Shown here: one piece after another, positions 1-7,285 of the stretch
How positions within the stretch are numbered: position 1 is the stretch's first letter
Layout: each line of letters opens with the position of its first letter
Assembly (NCBI RefSeq): GCF_019422935.1
Contig: NZ_JAHZCJ010000009.1
Coordinates: 110,706-174,705 of the forward strand
Reading direction: 5' to 3'
Length of the DNA stretch: 64,000 bases
Origin: Desulfovibrio sp.
Lineage (GTDB): Bacteria > Desulfobacterota > Desulfovibrionia > Desulfovibrionales > Desulfovibrionaceae
Translations under genes and position numbers: made by a program
Notes under the pieces: model-generated
Told to the model about the DNA's origin: nothing
Databases searched by the model: none
Seen by the model: only the letters and a program-made list of their open reading frames with translations

Positions 1-241
1 AAACAGTCAGGGAGATGACTTCCTGAATGGTTTTCAGTTCTGCCGCCGAAAAATATCCGTAGCCGATCCTGTTGGCGGGCACTTGCAAAACATATTCAAA
101 AAAAGCGATGGCCCAGCTCGTGACGATAACCAGCGGCAGGGCTGTGCTTCTGTAGCGCAGGTGCCCGTACCAGGCAAAGGTCATGAAAAGATTGGAGCAA
201 AACAGCAGGCCCACGGTGCTGACGGGAATTGGTATCTGCAT
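1..241 (-). CDS. DUF486 / DMT-family small membrane protein (partial, runs off the left edge)
   Basis: Reading leftward from an ATG at 241, the frame stays open to the window edge and gives 80 residues; the C-terminus lies outside. The visible blocks are SNLFMTFAWYGHL near residue 15, then a segment ending FFEYVLQVPANRIGY, then FSAAELKTIQEVISL. These are the hallmark blocks of DUF486 proteins, small multi-helix inner-membrane proteins of about 110 residues related by fold to drug/metabolite transporters; no substrate is established for the family. An in-frame ATG at 316 would add 25 residues, but family members begin close to the first helix. Neither start has a convincing ribosome binding site. 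The gene is divergent from the next one. Confidence 0.85.
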   Translation of the reverse strand, partial: MQIPIPVSTVGLLFCSNLFMTFAWYGHLRYRSTALPLVIVTSWAIAFFEYVLQVPANRIGYGYFSAAELKTIQEVISLTV

Positions 242-457
242 GGAAAATCCATCGGGCGGTCGCAAGAGCAATTGCCTGGCAGGCCGGAAGAAGTTGAACA
301 GAGCGTCAAATCTCATATCTGCTGCAACATGGCGCGTCAACAGCCTGCAACAGGCCTCCGGGGCATTGCCGCATGCCTTGTTTGCGGGGGCGACGTTGAA
401 AGGTTATGCTGCCCAAGCGGTAGATTTTGCGCCGCGCAAGCAATGGAGGAACACTGT

Positions 458-1297
458 ATGGCGGCACGCTCACCGCGCGCTAAGGATGCCGAAAACGGAA
501 GCTTCTTGAATATGGGTATGTCATCCGCTTCTGGTGGCCCGCACACCCACGCAGCCGCGGAGGCTTCTCCTGACAGGGTGACATGGGCGCTGTTCTGGAA
601 AGCGGCCCTGCTTGTGATCGTTATCTGGGCCGCATCAGCCCTGCTGCTGTACTATTCAGTAGAAGATTTCAGCAAATCCGGCACCTTTGGCGATTCCTTC
701 GGGGTGCTCAACACGTTGTTTTCCGGGCTCGCGTTTGCGGGCATCATTGTTTCCATAAAAATGCAGAACGATGAAATGCGTGAGCAGCGCAAGGAACTGC
801 AAAAGCAGAAAAAGGCTGCGCAGCTCTATCACCGTGAGCGCATGTTTCTGCTGCTCATGGACGAATTTAAAAAATCGCGCGAGCACCGTTTCAGCATAGC
901 AGACGTACGGCTGGTGGTGCGTGAATGCCTGTGTGACGTGACAGCCATAAACGCCCGCAGCGCCGATGCCGGGGCAGCCCTTGCGCGTGAGGTGGAAGGC
1001 GTGCTTGCGGGCACGCATACGGAAACTCCCCTGTTGCAGGTTTTTGGCCGAAGGGTGTTTCGGCATGAGCGTTGCGAGGTCTTTATCAAGACCTTCCGGC
1101 AGGCGGCGGAGAGCGCCAGAAAAATCGATCCGTCCAACAGGACGGAATACTACGATATTGTCTGCAACAGCATGTCTGATGCGGAGGAGGCCCTGCTGTT
1201 CATGTGCGCTGTGGCGCTGGATGGGGCACAGGTCATCGGCGACCCGCAGGTCATGAAGCTGCGGGAAAGCTACGACGAAATCCGGGCCAAGCTCTGA
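458..1297 (+). CDS. Membrane protein of the putative phage abortive-infection (PutAbiC-like) type
   Basis: This 279-residue protein is called from the ATG at 458, which has GGAGGA seven bases upstream; the frame is open further upstream but without a comparable start. Two membrane helices (about residues 44-66 and 81-101) flank a short loop, followed by a charged coiled-coil stretch (103-125) and a soluble C-terminal domain. The second helix region, GDSFGVLNTLFSGLAFAGI with a following MQxxEMxxQRxEL, is the recurring N-terminal module of proteins annotated as putative phage abortive-infection proteins. A role in phage defence is inferred from this resemblance only. The gene stands alone and ends in a clear terminator. 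No other defence gene lies within the window. Confidence 0.65.
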   Translation: MAARSPRAKDAENGSFLNMGMSSASGGPHTHAAAEASPDRVTWALFWKAALLVIVIWAASALLLYYSVEDFSKSGTFGDSFGVLNTLFSGLAFAGIIVSIKMQNDEMREQRKELQKQKKAAQLYHRERMFLLLMDEFKKSREHRFSIADVRLVVRECLCDVTAINARSADAGAALAREVEGVLAGTHTETPLLQVFGRRVFRHERCEVFIKTFRQAAESARKIDPSNRTEYYDIVCNSMSDAEEALLFMCAVALDGAQVIGDPQVMKLRESYDEIRAKL

Positions 1298-1355
1298 ACT
1301 GCGCAACTGCCGCTGGATACATAGCAAATTGCAGGCGGAATGAGCCGCCCAAACA

Positions 1356-1387
1356 CAAAAACCCCTGACGTACATCAGGGGTTTTTC
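1356..1387 (+). terminator. Rho-independent terminator after the PutAbiC-like gene
   Basis: An 8-bp perfect stem (1361-1368 with 1375-1382) around a 6-base loop is followed by a T run and preceded by an A run, so it could also act on the other strand. Confidence 0.85.
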
Positions 1388-1461
1388 CGGCGCTCCGTGC
1401 CGCCGTGCCCGACCCGGAGAACGGATCAATAGCGGCAGCGGCGCGTGGCTTCCCTCAGGGA

Positions 1462-1505
1462 ATGATTTTCCGGCCCCCGACACCCGCCAGGGGCCGGAAA
1501 ATCAT
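1462..1505. other. 16-bp perfect inverted repeat between converging genes
   Basis: Arms 1462-1477 and 1490-1505 are perfectly complementary around a 12-base loop. It lies just beyond the 3' end of the leftward TPR gene (ends 1552) and after the terminator of the rightward gene. There is no T run outside the stem on either strand; the T and A tracts are inside the arms. It may still end transcription of the TPR gene or protect its mRNA end. Confidence 0.6.
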
Positions 1506-1551
1506 GTGGGGAGGGGAGTATGTACAGGCTGAGGTATGGACTAGGCCATTC

Positions 1552-2115
1552 CTAGGCAGCCATGGTGTCGAAAAGTTCCTTGGCATTGATGTTGGTGGGG
1601 TTGGCGCCCAACACCGCTTCAAGGTGCTGCCGGGCTTCTTCGGCGCGGCCAAGGTAGATCATGCAGCCAGCCAGAGTGACGCGAACGGCCTCGGCTTCCA
1701 CGCCGGAGCGCAGGGTGTCTTCCAGGTAGGGCAGCGCGTTTTCGACGCAGCCAAGCTGGTAAGATTCACGCACCAGGCAGTTGAGGGCCACAATGTTTTC
1801 CCTGGATTTTTTCAGGGCAGCAGCAAAGTAGTCAAAGGCCTGCTGGTGGTCGCCCTTTTCCATGTACACAAGGCCAATGCCGCACAGGGCCTTGTCGGTT
1901 TCTTCCACAGAAGCGGCCTTCTGGTACAGAATCAGAGCCTTGTCCAGGTCAGAGCGCTGCACGGCCACAGTGGCCAGCCCCAGGAAGGGGGCCGCGCTCT
2001 GGGAGTTGCTGCCTGCGGCCTTGCGGTAGTATTCCTCGGCCTTGTCAAAATCACCCATGAAAAGGTAGCACTCGCCCAATTCCTTATTGATTTCGTAATC
2101 CAGTTGATTGCTCAT
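1552..2115 (-). CDS. Tetratricopeptide-repeat protein
   Basis: The ATG at 2115 follows GGGGAGGA at ideal spacing, giving 187 residues; a longer upstream frame lacks a comparable start. The protein is built almost wholly of TPR units, with repeats such as GECYLFMGDFDKAEEYYRKA, PFLGLATVAVQRSDLDKALI and GIGLVYMEKGDHQQAFDYFA, and has no signal peptide or membrane helix. TPR proteins are protein-interaction scaffolds; the partner cannot be read from the sequence. A sigma-54-like promoter lies about 70 bases upstream, suggesting activator-dependent expression. The gene is separated from cmk by a terminator and is therefore probably its own transcription unit. Confidence 0.85.
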   Translation of the reverse strand: MSNQLDYEINKELGECYLFMGDFDKAEEYYRKAAGSNSQSAAPFLGLATVAVQRSDLDKALILYQKAASVEETDKALCGIGLVYMEKGDHQQAFDYFAAALKKSRENIVALNCLVRESYQLGCVENALPYLEDTLRSGVEAEAVRVTLAGCMIYLGRAEEARQHLEAVLGANPTNINAKELFDTMAA

Positions 2116-2183
2116 GGTATCCTCCCCAACTGAGGCTGGTTTGTGGTCGGGCGCTTTATGCGCCACTGACTTGCATTTTTATA

Positions 2184-2200
2184 TGCACTGAACGTGCCAA
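2184..2200 (-). promoter_or_regulatory. Sigma-54-like promoter upstream of the TPR gene
   Basis: On the minus strand the sequence TTGGCACGTTCAGTGCA has the -24 GG and -12 GC at exact sigma-54 spacing, with one departure from the consensus TTGC block. The predicted start of transcription is near 2173, about 58 bases before the start codon. No enhancer site was identified. Confidence 0.45.
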
Positions 2201-2377
2201 TAGTAAAAGAGTGCAATAAATACAGCGTGGTGATTTGCCGTTTGTGCAAAATATCCGCCAGGGAGGCAGCTCGGCACCATTTAAAGCGCCAAAGCCTTGG
2301 CGCTCAGGGGCGCGGCGCAGGCAGGATTTTCCTGGTTGGGCAATTCTTGCCGCTGTGCTTTGCGGGCAGCCGGGGCA

Positions 2378-2415
2378 AACAAAAGAAGGCCGAACCATAA
2401 TGCGGTTCGGCCTTC
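2378..2415 (-). terminator. Terminator of the hisC-cmk transcript
   Basis: A 12-bp perfect stem (2385-2396 with 2404-2415) with a 7-base loop is followed, in the leftward direction, by a T-rich tract. Confidence 0.85.
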
Positions 2416-2450
2416 AAGGGTGCGAATTGGTGTGCTGGTTGCTGTGTGCG

Positions 2451-3146
2451 TCAGGCGGAGCGCAGGCTCTGCGTACCGCCATGCACGTTGATGTGGTGCA
2501 GGATGACGCCAAGCACTCCCTCAATGTCAAGGTGGGACGTGTCCACAATCAGCGAATCCTGCGCGGGGCGCAGTGGGGCCACGGCGCGGTTGCGGTCAAG
2601 GGCGTCGCGCTGGCGGATCTGTTCTGTCAGGGTGGCGAGATCCGCCTTCTGCCCGCTGGATTCAAGGTCGTGCAGACGGCGCATGGCGCGTACCTCGGGC
2701 GCTGCATCCAGAAAGAACTTGAAGCGCGCATCGGGAAAAACCACTGTTCCCATGTCGCGCCCTTCTGCCACCAGCGGGTACTGCTCACCAATGGCGCGCT
2801 GGGTGGCGCGCAGAATTTCCCGCACCACGGGCACGGTAGCTATGCGGGCAGCCAGCATGCCCACGGCCTCGGTGCGCACCTCGCCCCGCACGGCAACACC
2901 GTTGCAGAACAGGGTGGACTGCTGCCCAAGGCCCGAAAGGGTGAACGTCCACTCCGCGCAGCGGGTGCGCAGTTCTTCTTCGGGCAATGTTTCCGCCCCT
3001 GCGCCCAGCTTGAGCGCCATACAGCGGAACATGGCCCCGGTATCAAGGTAGGAAAGGCCAAGCCCTTCTGCCACCCGCCGGGCCAGCGTGGTTTTGCCCA
3101 CGCCTGCCGGGCCGTCAAGCGTCACAACAGGAAGCCGCGCGCTCAT
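2451..3146 (-). CDS. cmk: Cytidylate kinase
   Basis: This 231-residue protein phosphorylates CMP and dCMP with ATP in pyrimidine nucleotide metabolism. The P-loop GPAGVGKTT lies at residues 12-20, followed by the substrate-site block SYLDTGAMFRCMAL. Further family signatures are AEGRDMGTVVFPDA with the downstream KFFLDA, and a lid region with RQRDALDRNRAVAPL. The length matches bacterial Cmk. Its start overlaps the last four bases of hisC (ATGA), so the two are translationally coupled, and a strong terminator follows. The coupling to hisC reflects shared transcription rather than a shared pathway. Confidence 0.96.
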   Translation of the reverse strand: MSARLPVVTLDGPAGVGKTTLARRVAEGLGLSYLDTGAMFRCMALKLGAGAETLPEEELRTRCAEWTFTLSGLGQQSTLFCNGVAVRGEVRTEAVGMLAARIATVPVVREILRATQRAIGEQYPLVAEGRDMGTVVFPDARFKFFLDAAPEVRAMRRLHDLESSGQKADLATLTEQIRQRDALDRNRAVAPLRPAQDSLIVDTSHLDIEGVLGVILHHINVHGGTQSLRSA

Positions 3147-4276
3147 GCCTTTTCCCCTTTGCGGGCAATAATCTCTGCCATGGCGGAAAGGAAGGCGAGG
3201 TTTTCCTGCTGGTTGCCGATGCTGACGCGCAGCAGATCCGGCAAGCTGTAGCTCTTGAGCGGGCGGATGATGATGCCCCGTGCGAGCAGGGCTTCAAAGC
3301 ATTCGGCAGCGTTGGGCGTGCCCTCGGGCATGCCGAACATCAAAAAGTTCGCTTCGCTCGGCCACACCTTGCAGCCCATAGCCGTCAAACCCGCAAACAG
3401 CTCCTTGCGGCCTGTGCGCACGGCATCCTGCGTGGCGTTGTAAAAGGTGTCGTCAGCCAGAGCCGCCAAAGCCGCTTCCTCCGCCAGAATGTTGACAGAG
3501 AAGGGCAGGCGCGCGCGCCAGACAAAATCCGCCAGATGGTCAGGCAAAATGCCATAACCCACGCGCATGCCCGCAAGCCCGAAGCTTTTGGAAAACGTGC
3601 GCATAAAGGCCGTGTTATGGGGCATGATGCCGCTTGCCAGCATGGATGCGCCTTTTTCATCTTCGGCAAAGTCCACGTAGGCTTCGTCCACCACCAGCAG
3701 GCAGTCGGGGGCCTTCTGCGCCAGATCGCGCGCAAGGGCCTCCACGGCAGCGCGCGGGGGGCAAAAGCCCGAGGGATTGTCGGGCGTGGTCACAAAAACA
3801 ATGCGCGTGTTGGCGTCCACCAGTTCCAGTAGGGCGGCAAAGTTGAAGGAAAAATCTTCCTCAAGGGGCTGCCGCCGGATTTCTACGCCGCAAATACGAC
3901 CCTGAATGGGGTAAATGCTGAAACAGGGGTTGAAACACACAATGTTGTGCGCGCCGGGAATCGCCAGAATGCGGATAAGCAGGTCGATGATTTCGTCCGA
4001 ACCGTTGCCCACAACCACACGGTGCTCGTCAACGCCGTGTCGCTGGCCCAGCGCCTTTGCCAGTCGCGGATTGCCGCCCTGCGGATAGCGGAAGGCCCCG
4101 GCGGCGTGGCGTTCCACAGCTTCGCGGGCCAGAGGGGGCATGCCCAGCGGGTTTTCGTTGCTGGCCATCTTGATAACCTGGGGAAGGTTGTACTTATCCT
4201 GGATTTCGGCAATGGAAAGGCCGGGAACATAGGCCTTGAGGGCCATAATTTCCTGGCGCACACTGATCTCGGACAT
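3143..4276 (-). CDS. hisC: Histidinol-phosphate aminotransferase
   Basis: This 377-residue pyridoxal-phosphate enzyme transfers an amino group from glutamate to imidazole-acetol phosphate in histidine synthesis. It begins with the typical KAYVPGLSIAEIQDKYNLPQ and ASNENPLG blocks. It then has GNGSDEIIDLLIR, the substrate/PLP region TTPDNPSGF, VVDEAYVDFAE, and the Schiff-base lysine in MRTFSKSFGLAGMRVGY. It ends with the arginine-bearing PDLLRVSIGNQQEN. Length and motif order are standard fold-type I aminotransferase. HisC-like enzymes sometimes act on aromatic amino acids, so side activities cannot be excluded. It is the first gene of a two-gene unit with cmk; no other his genes are nearby. 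Confidence 0.93.
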   Translation of the reverse strand: MSEISVRQEIMALKAYVPGLSIAEIQDKYNLPQVIKMASNENPLGMPPLAREAVERHAAGAFRYPQGGNPRLAKALGQRHGVDEHRVVVGNGSDEIIDLLIRILAIPGAHNIVCFNPCFSIYPIQGRICGVEIRRQPLEEDFSFNFAALLELVDANTRIVFVTTPDNPSGFCPPRAAVEALARDLAQKAPDCLLVVDEAYVDFAEDEKGASMLASGIMPHNTAFMRTFSKSFGLAGMRVGYGILPDHLADFVWRARLPFSVNILAEEAALAALADDTFYNATQDAVRTGRKELFAGLTAMGCKVWPSEANFLMFGMPEGTPNAAECFEALLARGIIIRPLKSYSLPDLLRVSIGNQQENLAFLSAMAEIIARKGEKA

Positions 4277-4361
4277 GGTTACTCCACCGGTATCGCCCTC
4301 AAGGGCGAAGATTCATGGCTGCGCATGGGCACAAGGCGTTTTGCGGCGTTTGTCAGTATGT

Positions 4362-4404
4362 TTCAGCCAGCAAACCATCGCAATGCGACAGCTTGCTGGC
4401 TGAA
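4362..4404. other. Nested inverted repeat between usp and hisC
   Basis: A 12-bp perfect inverted repeat (4362-4373 with 4393-4404) encloses a second short palindrome (TCGCA-A-TGCGA, 4378-4388). Both neighbouring genes run leftward, so it could end the usp transcript or lie in the leader of hisC. It has no good T run. Confidence 0.5.
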
Positions 4405-4487
4405 AAAGTTGGAAAGCGTGTCTTTCTTTATGGCTCTGGTACTGGCGCAACTGCCTGCGCGCAGGCAGGAAGGGCCAGATTCGCCTG

Positions 4488-4940
4488 TTATTCGCCTGCT
4501 TCCGTGGGGCGCACGGTCAGCACGGGCATGTCGGCGTTCTTGACCACCTTTTCCGCCACAGAGCCGAAAAGAATGCGGTCAATGCCCTTGCGGCCATGGG
4601 TGCCCATGACGATAAGATCGGCCTTTTCTTCACGGGCGCGGTTGAGGATTTCTTCGGCGGCATAGCCAATGAGCACCTGCCCCTTGGCTTCAACACCCAC
4701 GAAGTTTTCGGCCACAAACGATTCCATGGACTTTTCAGCGCCGGTCACGATTTCGCCGACAAAATTCTCAATGGTGTTGGGTGGTACATGAAAGCCCACA
4801 TACTGGCTCAGCGAGGGGGCCGTGTATACAACAAGCACGCTCGCATTGAGACCCTTGGCAAGAAGCACCGCGTATTCGGAAACCTCCTTGCTGTGTTCGG
4901 AAAGGTCTACCGCGCAAAGAATCTTCTTGATATCCTTCAT
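4488..4940 (-). CDS. Universal stress protein (UspA family, ATP-binding type)
   Basis: The ATG at 4940 follows CAGGAG, giving 150 residues, which is the normal single-domain Usp length; longer upstream starts lack support. The N-terminus IKKILCAVDLSEHSKEVSEYA is the first strand-helix of the fold. The C-terminal block MGTHGRKGIDRILFGSVAEKVV carries the G-2x-G-9x-G-S/T nucleotide-binding motif, so this is likely an ATP-binding Usp, a soluble cytoplasmic dimer linked to stress survival. It is monocistronic, with about 210 bases to hisC and about 300 bases of upstream intergenic DNA. Confidence 0.92.
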   Translation of the reverse strand: MKDIKKILCAVDLSEHSKEVSEYAVLLAKGLNASVLVVYTAPSLSQYVGFHVPPNTIENFVGEIVTGAEKSMESFVAENFVGVEAKGQVLIGYAAEEILNRAREEKADLIVMGTHGRKGIDRILFGSVAEKVVKNADMPVLTVRPTEAGE

Positions 4941-5183
4941 GGCAAACTCCTGTTCCCCCCGGTAGGCAGATTGATTAACGGGCTGGCTGAATATGGCCGA
5001 CCAAGAGGGGTTTGGTTTGGGGTCGCAGCCTTTATCCTTTGCCTTCATCTGTAATAAATGGTAGTTTTTTTCGGCACAATAGACAAGACATTTCACCTAA
5101 CGCCGCCAAGGGGCAGGGAAATTTTTTCCCCATTGCTTCTGCCAGCCTGTGAAAAATCAGCCTGTTATGGAAGTAAACCTTTG

Positions 5184-5198
5184 TGGCAGGATTTTTGC
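5184..5198 (+). promoter_or_regulatory. Sigma-54 promoter
   Basis: TGGCAGGATTTTTGC has the -24 GG and -12 GC at exact spacing and matches the consensus at nearly all conserved bases. The predicted transcript would start near 5210, about 30 bases before the start codon at 5239. Confidence 0.65.
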
Positions 5199-5238
5199 AT
5201 TTTTTCTGCAACGGCAGTACGCCAACCCTGGAGGCGAC

Positions 5239-5751
5239 ATGAAAGTTACCAACGATCAACTTGAGGCGCTGTTACGCCAGCAGAGCCAGACCCCGGGCAC
5301 AACCCGAGCGCAGACGGCGCAGGGCGGCTTTGAGGCGGCTTTGAGCGAGCAGATGGGCCTTGAAAGTGCCGTTGCATCTTCTGCGCTTCCCACAGCGGCG
5401 GCGGGGCAGGCTTCACAAGCATCCATGATCAGTCAGATGCTGCTTGGCTCCACCCAGTCCGAATCGGTAGATGTGGACGAAGACGTTATCCAGAGCGCCT
5501 TTTCGCAGGCTTCCGGCACCCTGGACATGTGGGATTCGTACGTTAACGCCCTGGGCTCCTCGGGTCAGAATGGTTCCTTGCGCGAAGCCTATTCCCTGTT
5601 GCAGGGGATAGACGGGCAGGTTTCCGCTCTCAAGAACAGCACGGCCTCTGTACGCGGTCAGAATGCTGGGCTTGATTCTCTGGTCAACGAGCTTGACGTG
5701 ATGACAACGACAGAAAAAATCAAGTTCAACAGGGGCGACTATACCGCATAG
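5239..5751 (+). CDS. Conserved-looking hypothetical protein under a sigma-54 promoter
   Basis: The ATG at 5239 follows GGAGG, giving 170 residues. The protein is soluble, rich in Gln, Ser and Ala, has no signal peptide or membrane segment, and appears largely helical with low-complexity stretches in its first half (QTPGTTRAQTAQGGFEAALSEQ). The C-terminal half is more ordered and contains a heptad-like region (YSLLQGIDGQVSALKNSTASV). I do not recognise a named domain. The good sigma-54 promoter directly upstream places it in an activator-controlled regulon; in Desulfovibrio such promoters serve flagellar, nitrogen and surface genes, so a flagellum-related role is one guess. It is monocistronic and ends in a terminator. 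Confidence 0.8.
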   Translation: MKVTNDQLEALLRQQSQTPGTTRAQTAQGGFEAALSEQMGLESAVASSALPTAAAGQASQASMISQMLLGSTQSESVDVDEDVIQSAFSQASGTLDMWDSYVNALGSSGQNGSLREAYSLLQGIDGQVSALKNSTASVRGQNAGLDSLVNELDVMTTTEKIKFNRGDYTA

Positions 5752-5763
5752 CCGCCCGGACAG

Positions 5764-5803
5764 AAAAACCGTCGTGAGATCAGGGTTTCACGGCGGTTTT
5801 TGC
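5764..5803 (+). terminator. Terminator after the 170-residue hypothetical gene
   Basis: The arms AAAAACCGTCGTGA and TTTCACGGCGGTTTTT pair with one mismatch region, and the right arm ends in a T run. Confidence 0.8.
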
Positions 5804-5886
5804 TTGTGATCAGGCCGTCTGCTCCCAGGAGCGGGCGGCTTTTTGCACATGGCGGTCAGGGTGGCTTATGGTGCTGCGTAAATGCG

Positions 5887-5926
5887 CAAGCCTCCGGAAT
5901 CATGCAGTTCCGGAGGCTTGTTTTAT
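5887..5926. terminator. Second hairpin/terminator between converging genes
   Basis: A 13-bp perfect stem (5887-5899 with 5908-5920) with an 8-base loop is followed by TTTT on the plus strand. It lies 48 bases beyond the end of the leftward zraP-like gene and may stop readthrough from either side. Confidence 0.75.
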
Positions 5927-5973
5927 GGAGGTGCGTTGCCCTTAAACGGGCTGCGCGGTGAGCTGCTGCGAGG

Positions 5974-6576
5974 TTACTTGTTGCTGGTAGCGCCGGACTG
6001 CACTGCGTTGCCAGTGGTGCCAGCCGCGCCCATGCCAGCCATGCCGGGGCAGTTGCCGGGGCCCATCATGCCGTTACCCATCATGCCATGTCCCATGCCG
6101 TGTCCGCCCATGCGGTGTCCCATGCCCCGGCCCATGCCGTGACCAGCCATGAAGGGAATGCCCTTGTCAGACATCTGCTTGAGCATTTCGGCCCTGGCGC
6201 TGTACAGCTTGGCGTCGATTTCGCGCAGATCCTTCTGGGCGGCTTTGACGCGGGCATCGTCGGGCTTGGCGCCAGCGGCGGCAAGGTTGTTCAGTTCAGC
6301 CATCTTGGAAAAGTGCTGCTGCATGGTGGGCTGTGTTTTTTCAACAAAGCTCTGGTGGATCTGCTGCATGGTTTCCATCTGCTCGCTGGACAATCCCATG
6401 CCAGGGCCCATGCCATAACCCATGCCGGGGCCCATGCCCATACCCATGCCTGTGCCGGGACCCATGCCTGCGGGGCCGTGGCCGTCGCCGTTCTGGGCGG
6501 AAGCAACGCCCGAGAGGCCGAGGAAGATGGCAAGGGTAAGGGCCGCGCCGCTGGTAACGATCTTGGAGGTCTTCAT
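5974..6576 (-). CDS. zraP: ZraP-like Met/His-rich periplasmic metal-stress chaperone
   Basis: This 200-residue protein starts with a clear signal peptide cleaved after GVASAQ. A Met/Gly/Pro repeat (GMGPGMGYGMGPGMG type, about residues 38-60) leads into the helical CpxP/Spy/ZraP core: SSEQMETMQQIHQSF, then a charged helical stretch ending RAEMLKQMSDKG. The C-terminus is a second His/Met/Gly-rich tail (about 143-180). ZraP in enterobacteria is a zinc-binding periplasmic chaperone and repressor of its own two-component system. Identity here is supported by the divergent zraS/zraR-like genes. It is the last gene of a three-gene leftward operon under a sigma-54 promoter. The Met-rich ends are longer than in the enterobacterial protein and could suit copper or silver as well as zinc. 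Confidence 0.85.
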   Translation of the reverse strand: MKTSKIVTSGAALTLAIFLGLSGVASAQNGDGHGPAGMGPGTGMGMGMGPGMGYGMGPGMGLSSEQMETMQQIHQSFVEKTQPTMQQHFSKMAELNNLAAAGAKPDDARVKAAQKDLREIDAKLYSARAEMLKQMSDKGIPFMAGHGMGRGMGHRMGGHGMGHGMMGNGMMGPGNCPGMAGMGAAGTTGNAVQSGATSNK

Positions 6577-6649
6577 AGTAATATTTCCTTTTGGTTTGAT
6601 GGTAGTTGCGTGTTGGTTAGGTGATTATTTGCTCTGGCTGACGGAAAGC

Positions 6650-6823
6650 TTATCGCCCGTAGCCATGGCCATAGCCGTGGGGGCCGTGCGAGCCGGATTG
6701 GCCGTTGCCGCACCATGAGGAGCTGATCTGGGCATCAACCGTGTTTGCGGCAGAGGCGTTTACCGCAAAGGCCAGCACCAGGGCCAGGGAAGCGAAAATC
6801 AGGGTAAGCTTGAGAGATTTCAT
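6650..6823 (-). CDS. 57-residue secreted His/Gly-rich small protein
   Basis: The ATG at 6823 follows AAGGAGAA at good spacing and the frame ends in TAA at 6650, giving only 57 residues. The N-terminus MKSLKLTLIFASLALVLAFAVNASAA is a textbook signal peptide with an AxA-type cleavage site. The mature peptide of about 30 residues carries one Cys (SSWCGNGQ) and a His/Gly/Tyr tail (HGPHGYGHGYGR). I recognise no family. It sits between the SHOCT protein and ZraP genes, transcribed the same way, so it is probably part of the same metal-stress operon; a periplasmic metal-binding peptide is the obvious inference. Confidence 0.8.
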   Translation of the reverse strand: MKSLKLTLIFASLALVLAFAVNASAANTVDAQISSSWCGNGQSGSHGPHGYGHGYGR

Positions 6824-6864
6824 GATTGTTCTCCTTTATCTCGGCCTGCTCAGGGCAAGGCCGC

Positions 6865-7089
6865 TCAGATGGATTTTTTCAGTTTTTCGTATTCTTCAAG
6901 AGTGATTTCACCAGAGGCAAGCCGTCTTTTGAGAATCGCCATGGAATCTGTATAATCCATATTTTTTCTCTGTAACGGGAACATTTTGCTGATGAAAGCG
7001 ACCACAAGGGAAATAATCAGTATCATGAATATGAGGTGCGTCATGCCATTTCCCCATCCCATTACGCTTCCTATATCGCAGCCATACAT
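6865..7089 (-). CDS. Small SHOCT-domain membrane protein
   Basis: The ATG at 7089 follows TGAGGA and gives 74 residues; a longer in-frame extension lacks a start of similar quality. One membrane helix (HLIFMILIISLVVAFISKMF, about residues 18-37) is followed by a short linker and a C-terminal SHOCT motif, AILKRRLASGEITLEEYEKLKK. SHOCT modules are short oligomerisation domains found at the ends of many small membrane proteins. It is the first gene after the sigma-54 promoter at 7181-7195, ahead of the secreted peptide and ZraP. Its role in the metal response is not known. Confidence 0.85.
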   Translation of the reverse strand: MYGCDIGSVMGWGNGMTHLIFMILIISLVVAFISKMFPLQRKNMDYTDSMAILKRRLASGEITLEEYEKLKKSI

Positions 7090-7180
7090 ATCAGTATCCT
7101 CAGTGTGACGTTGCGCCGTCAGTTTGTTATTTGCCTTCTGATTGGTGCTGCGTATTTCAGCGCCGTTTGATGCTGTATAG

Positions 7181-7195
7181 GCAAAGGCCGTGCCA
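7181..7195 (-). promoter_or_regulatory. Sigma-54 promoter of the zraP operon
   Basis: On the minus strand TGGCACGGCCTTTGC is an essentially perfect sigma-54 element (TGGCAC-N5-TTGC). The transcript would start near 7170, about 80 bases before the SHOCT gene. The divergently encoded sigma-54 activator is the obvious regulator. Confidence 0.85.
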
Positions 7196-7285
7196 AGATG
7201 GGTGGATTTTTGTAACACGCTAAAATTGCTTAATTAAATAAAATTTATGAAAAACGAGAGATCTTCGGCTGGATTAATATTGTCC

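Noticed and set aside
656..1483. 275-codon minus-strand frame
   Set aside because: It is antisense to the PutAbiC-like gene, has no ribosome site and crosses the terminator at 1356-1387.
2194..2400. 68-codon plus-strand frame between the TPR and cmk genes
   Set aside because: It has no ribosome site and overlaps the cmk terminator and the sigma-54-like element.
6020..6480. Short tandem repeats resembling a repeat array
   Set aside because: They are codon repeats for the Met/Gly/His-rich segments of the ZraP-like protein, not a CRISPR or satellite.
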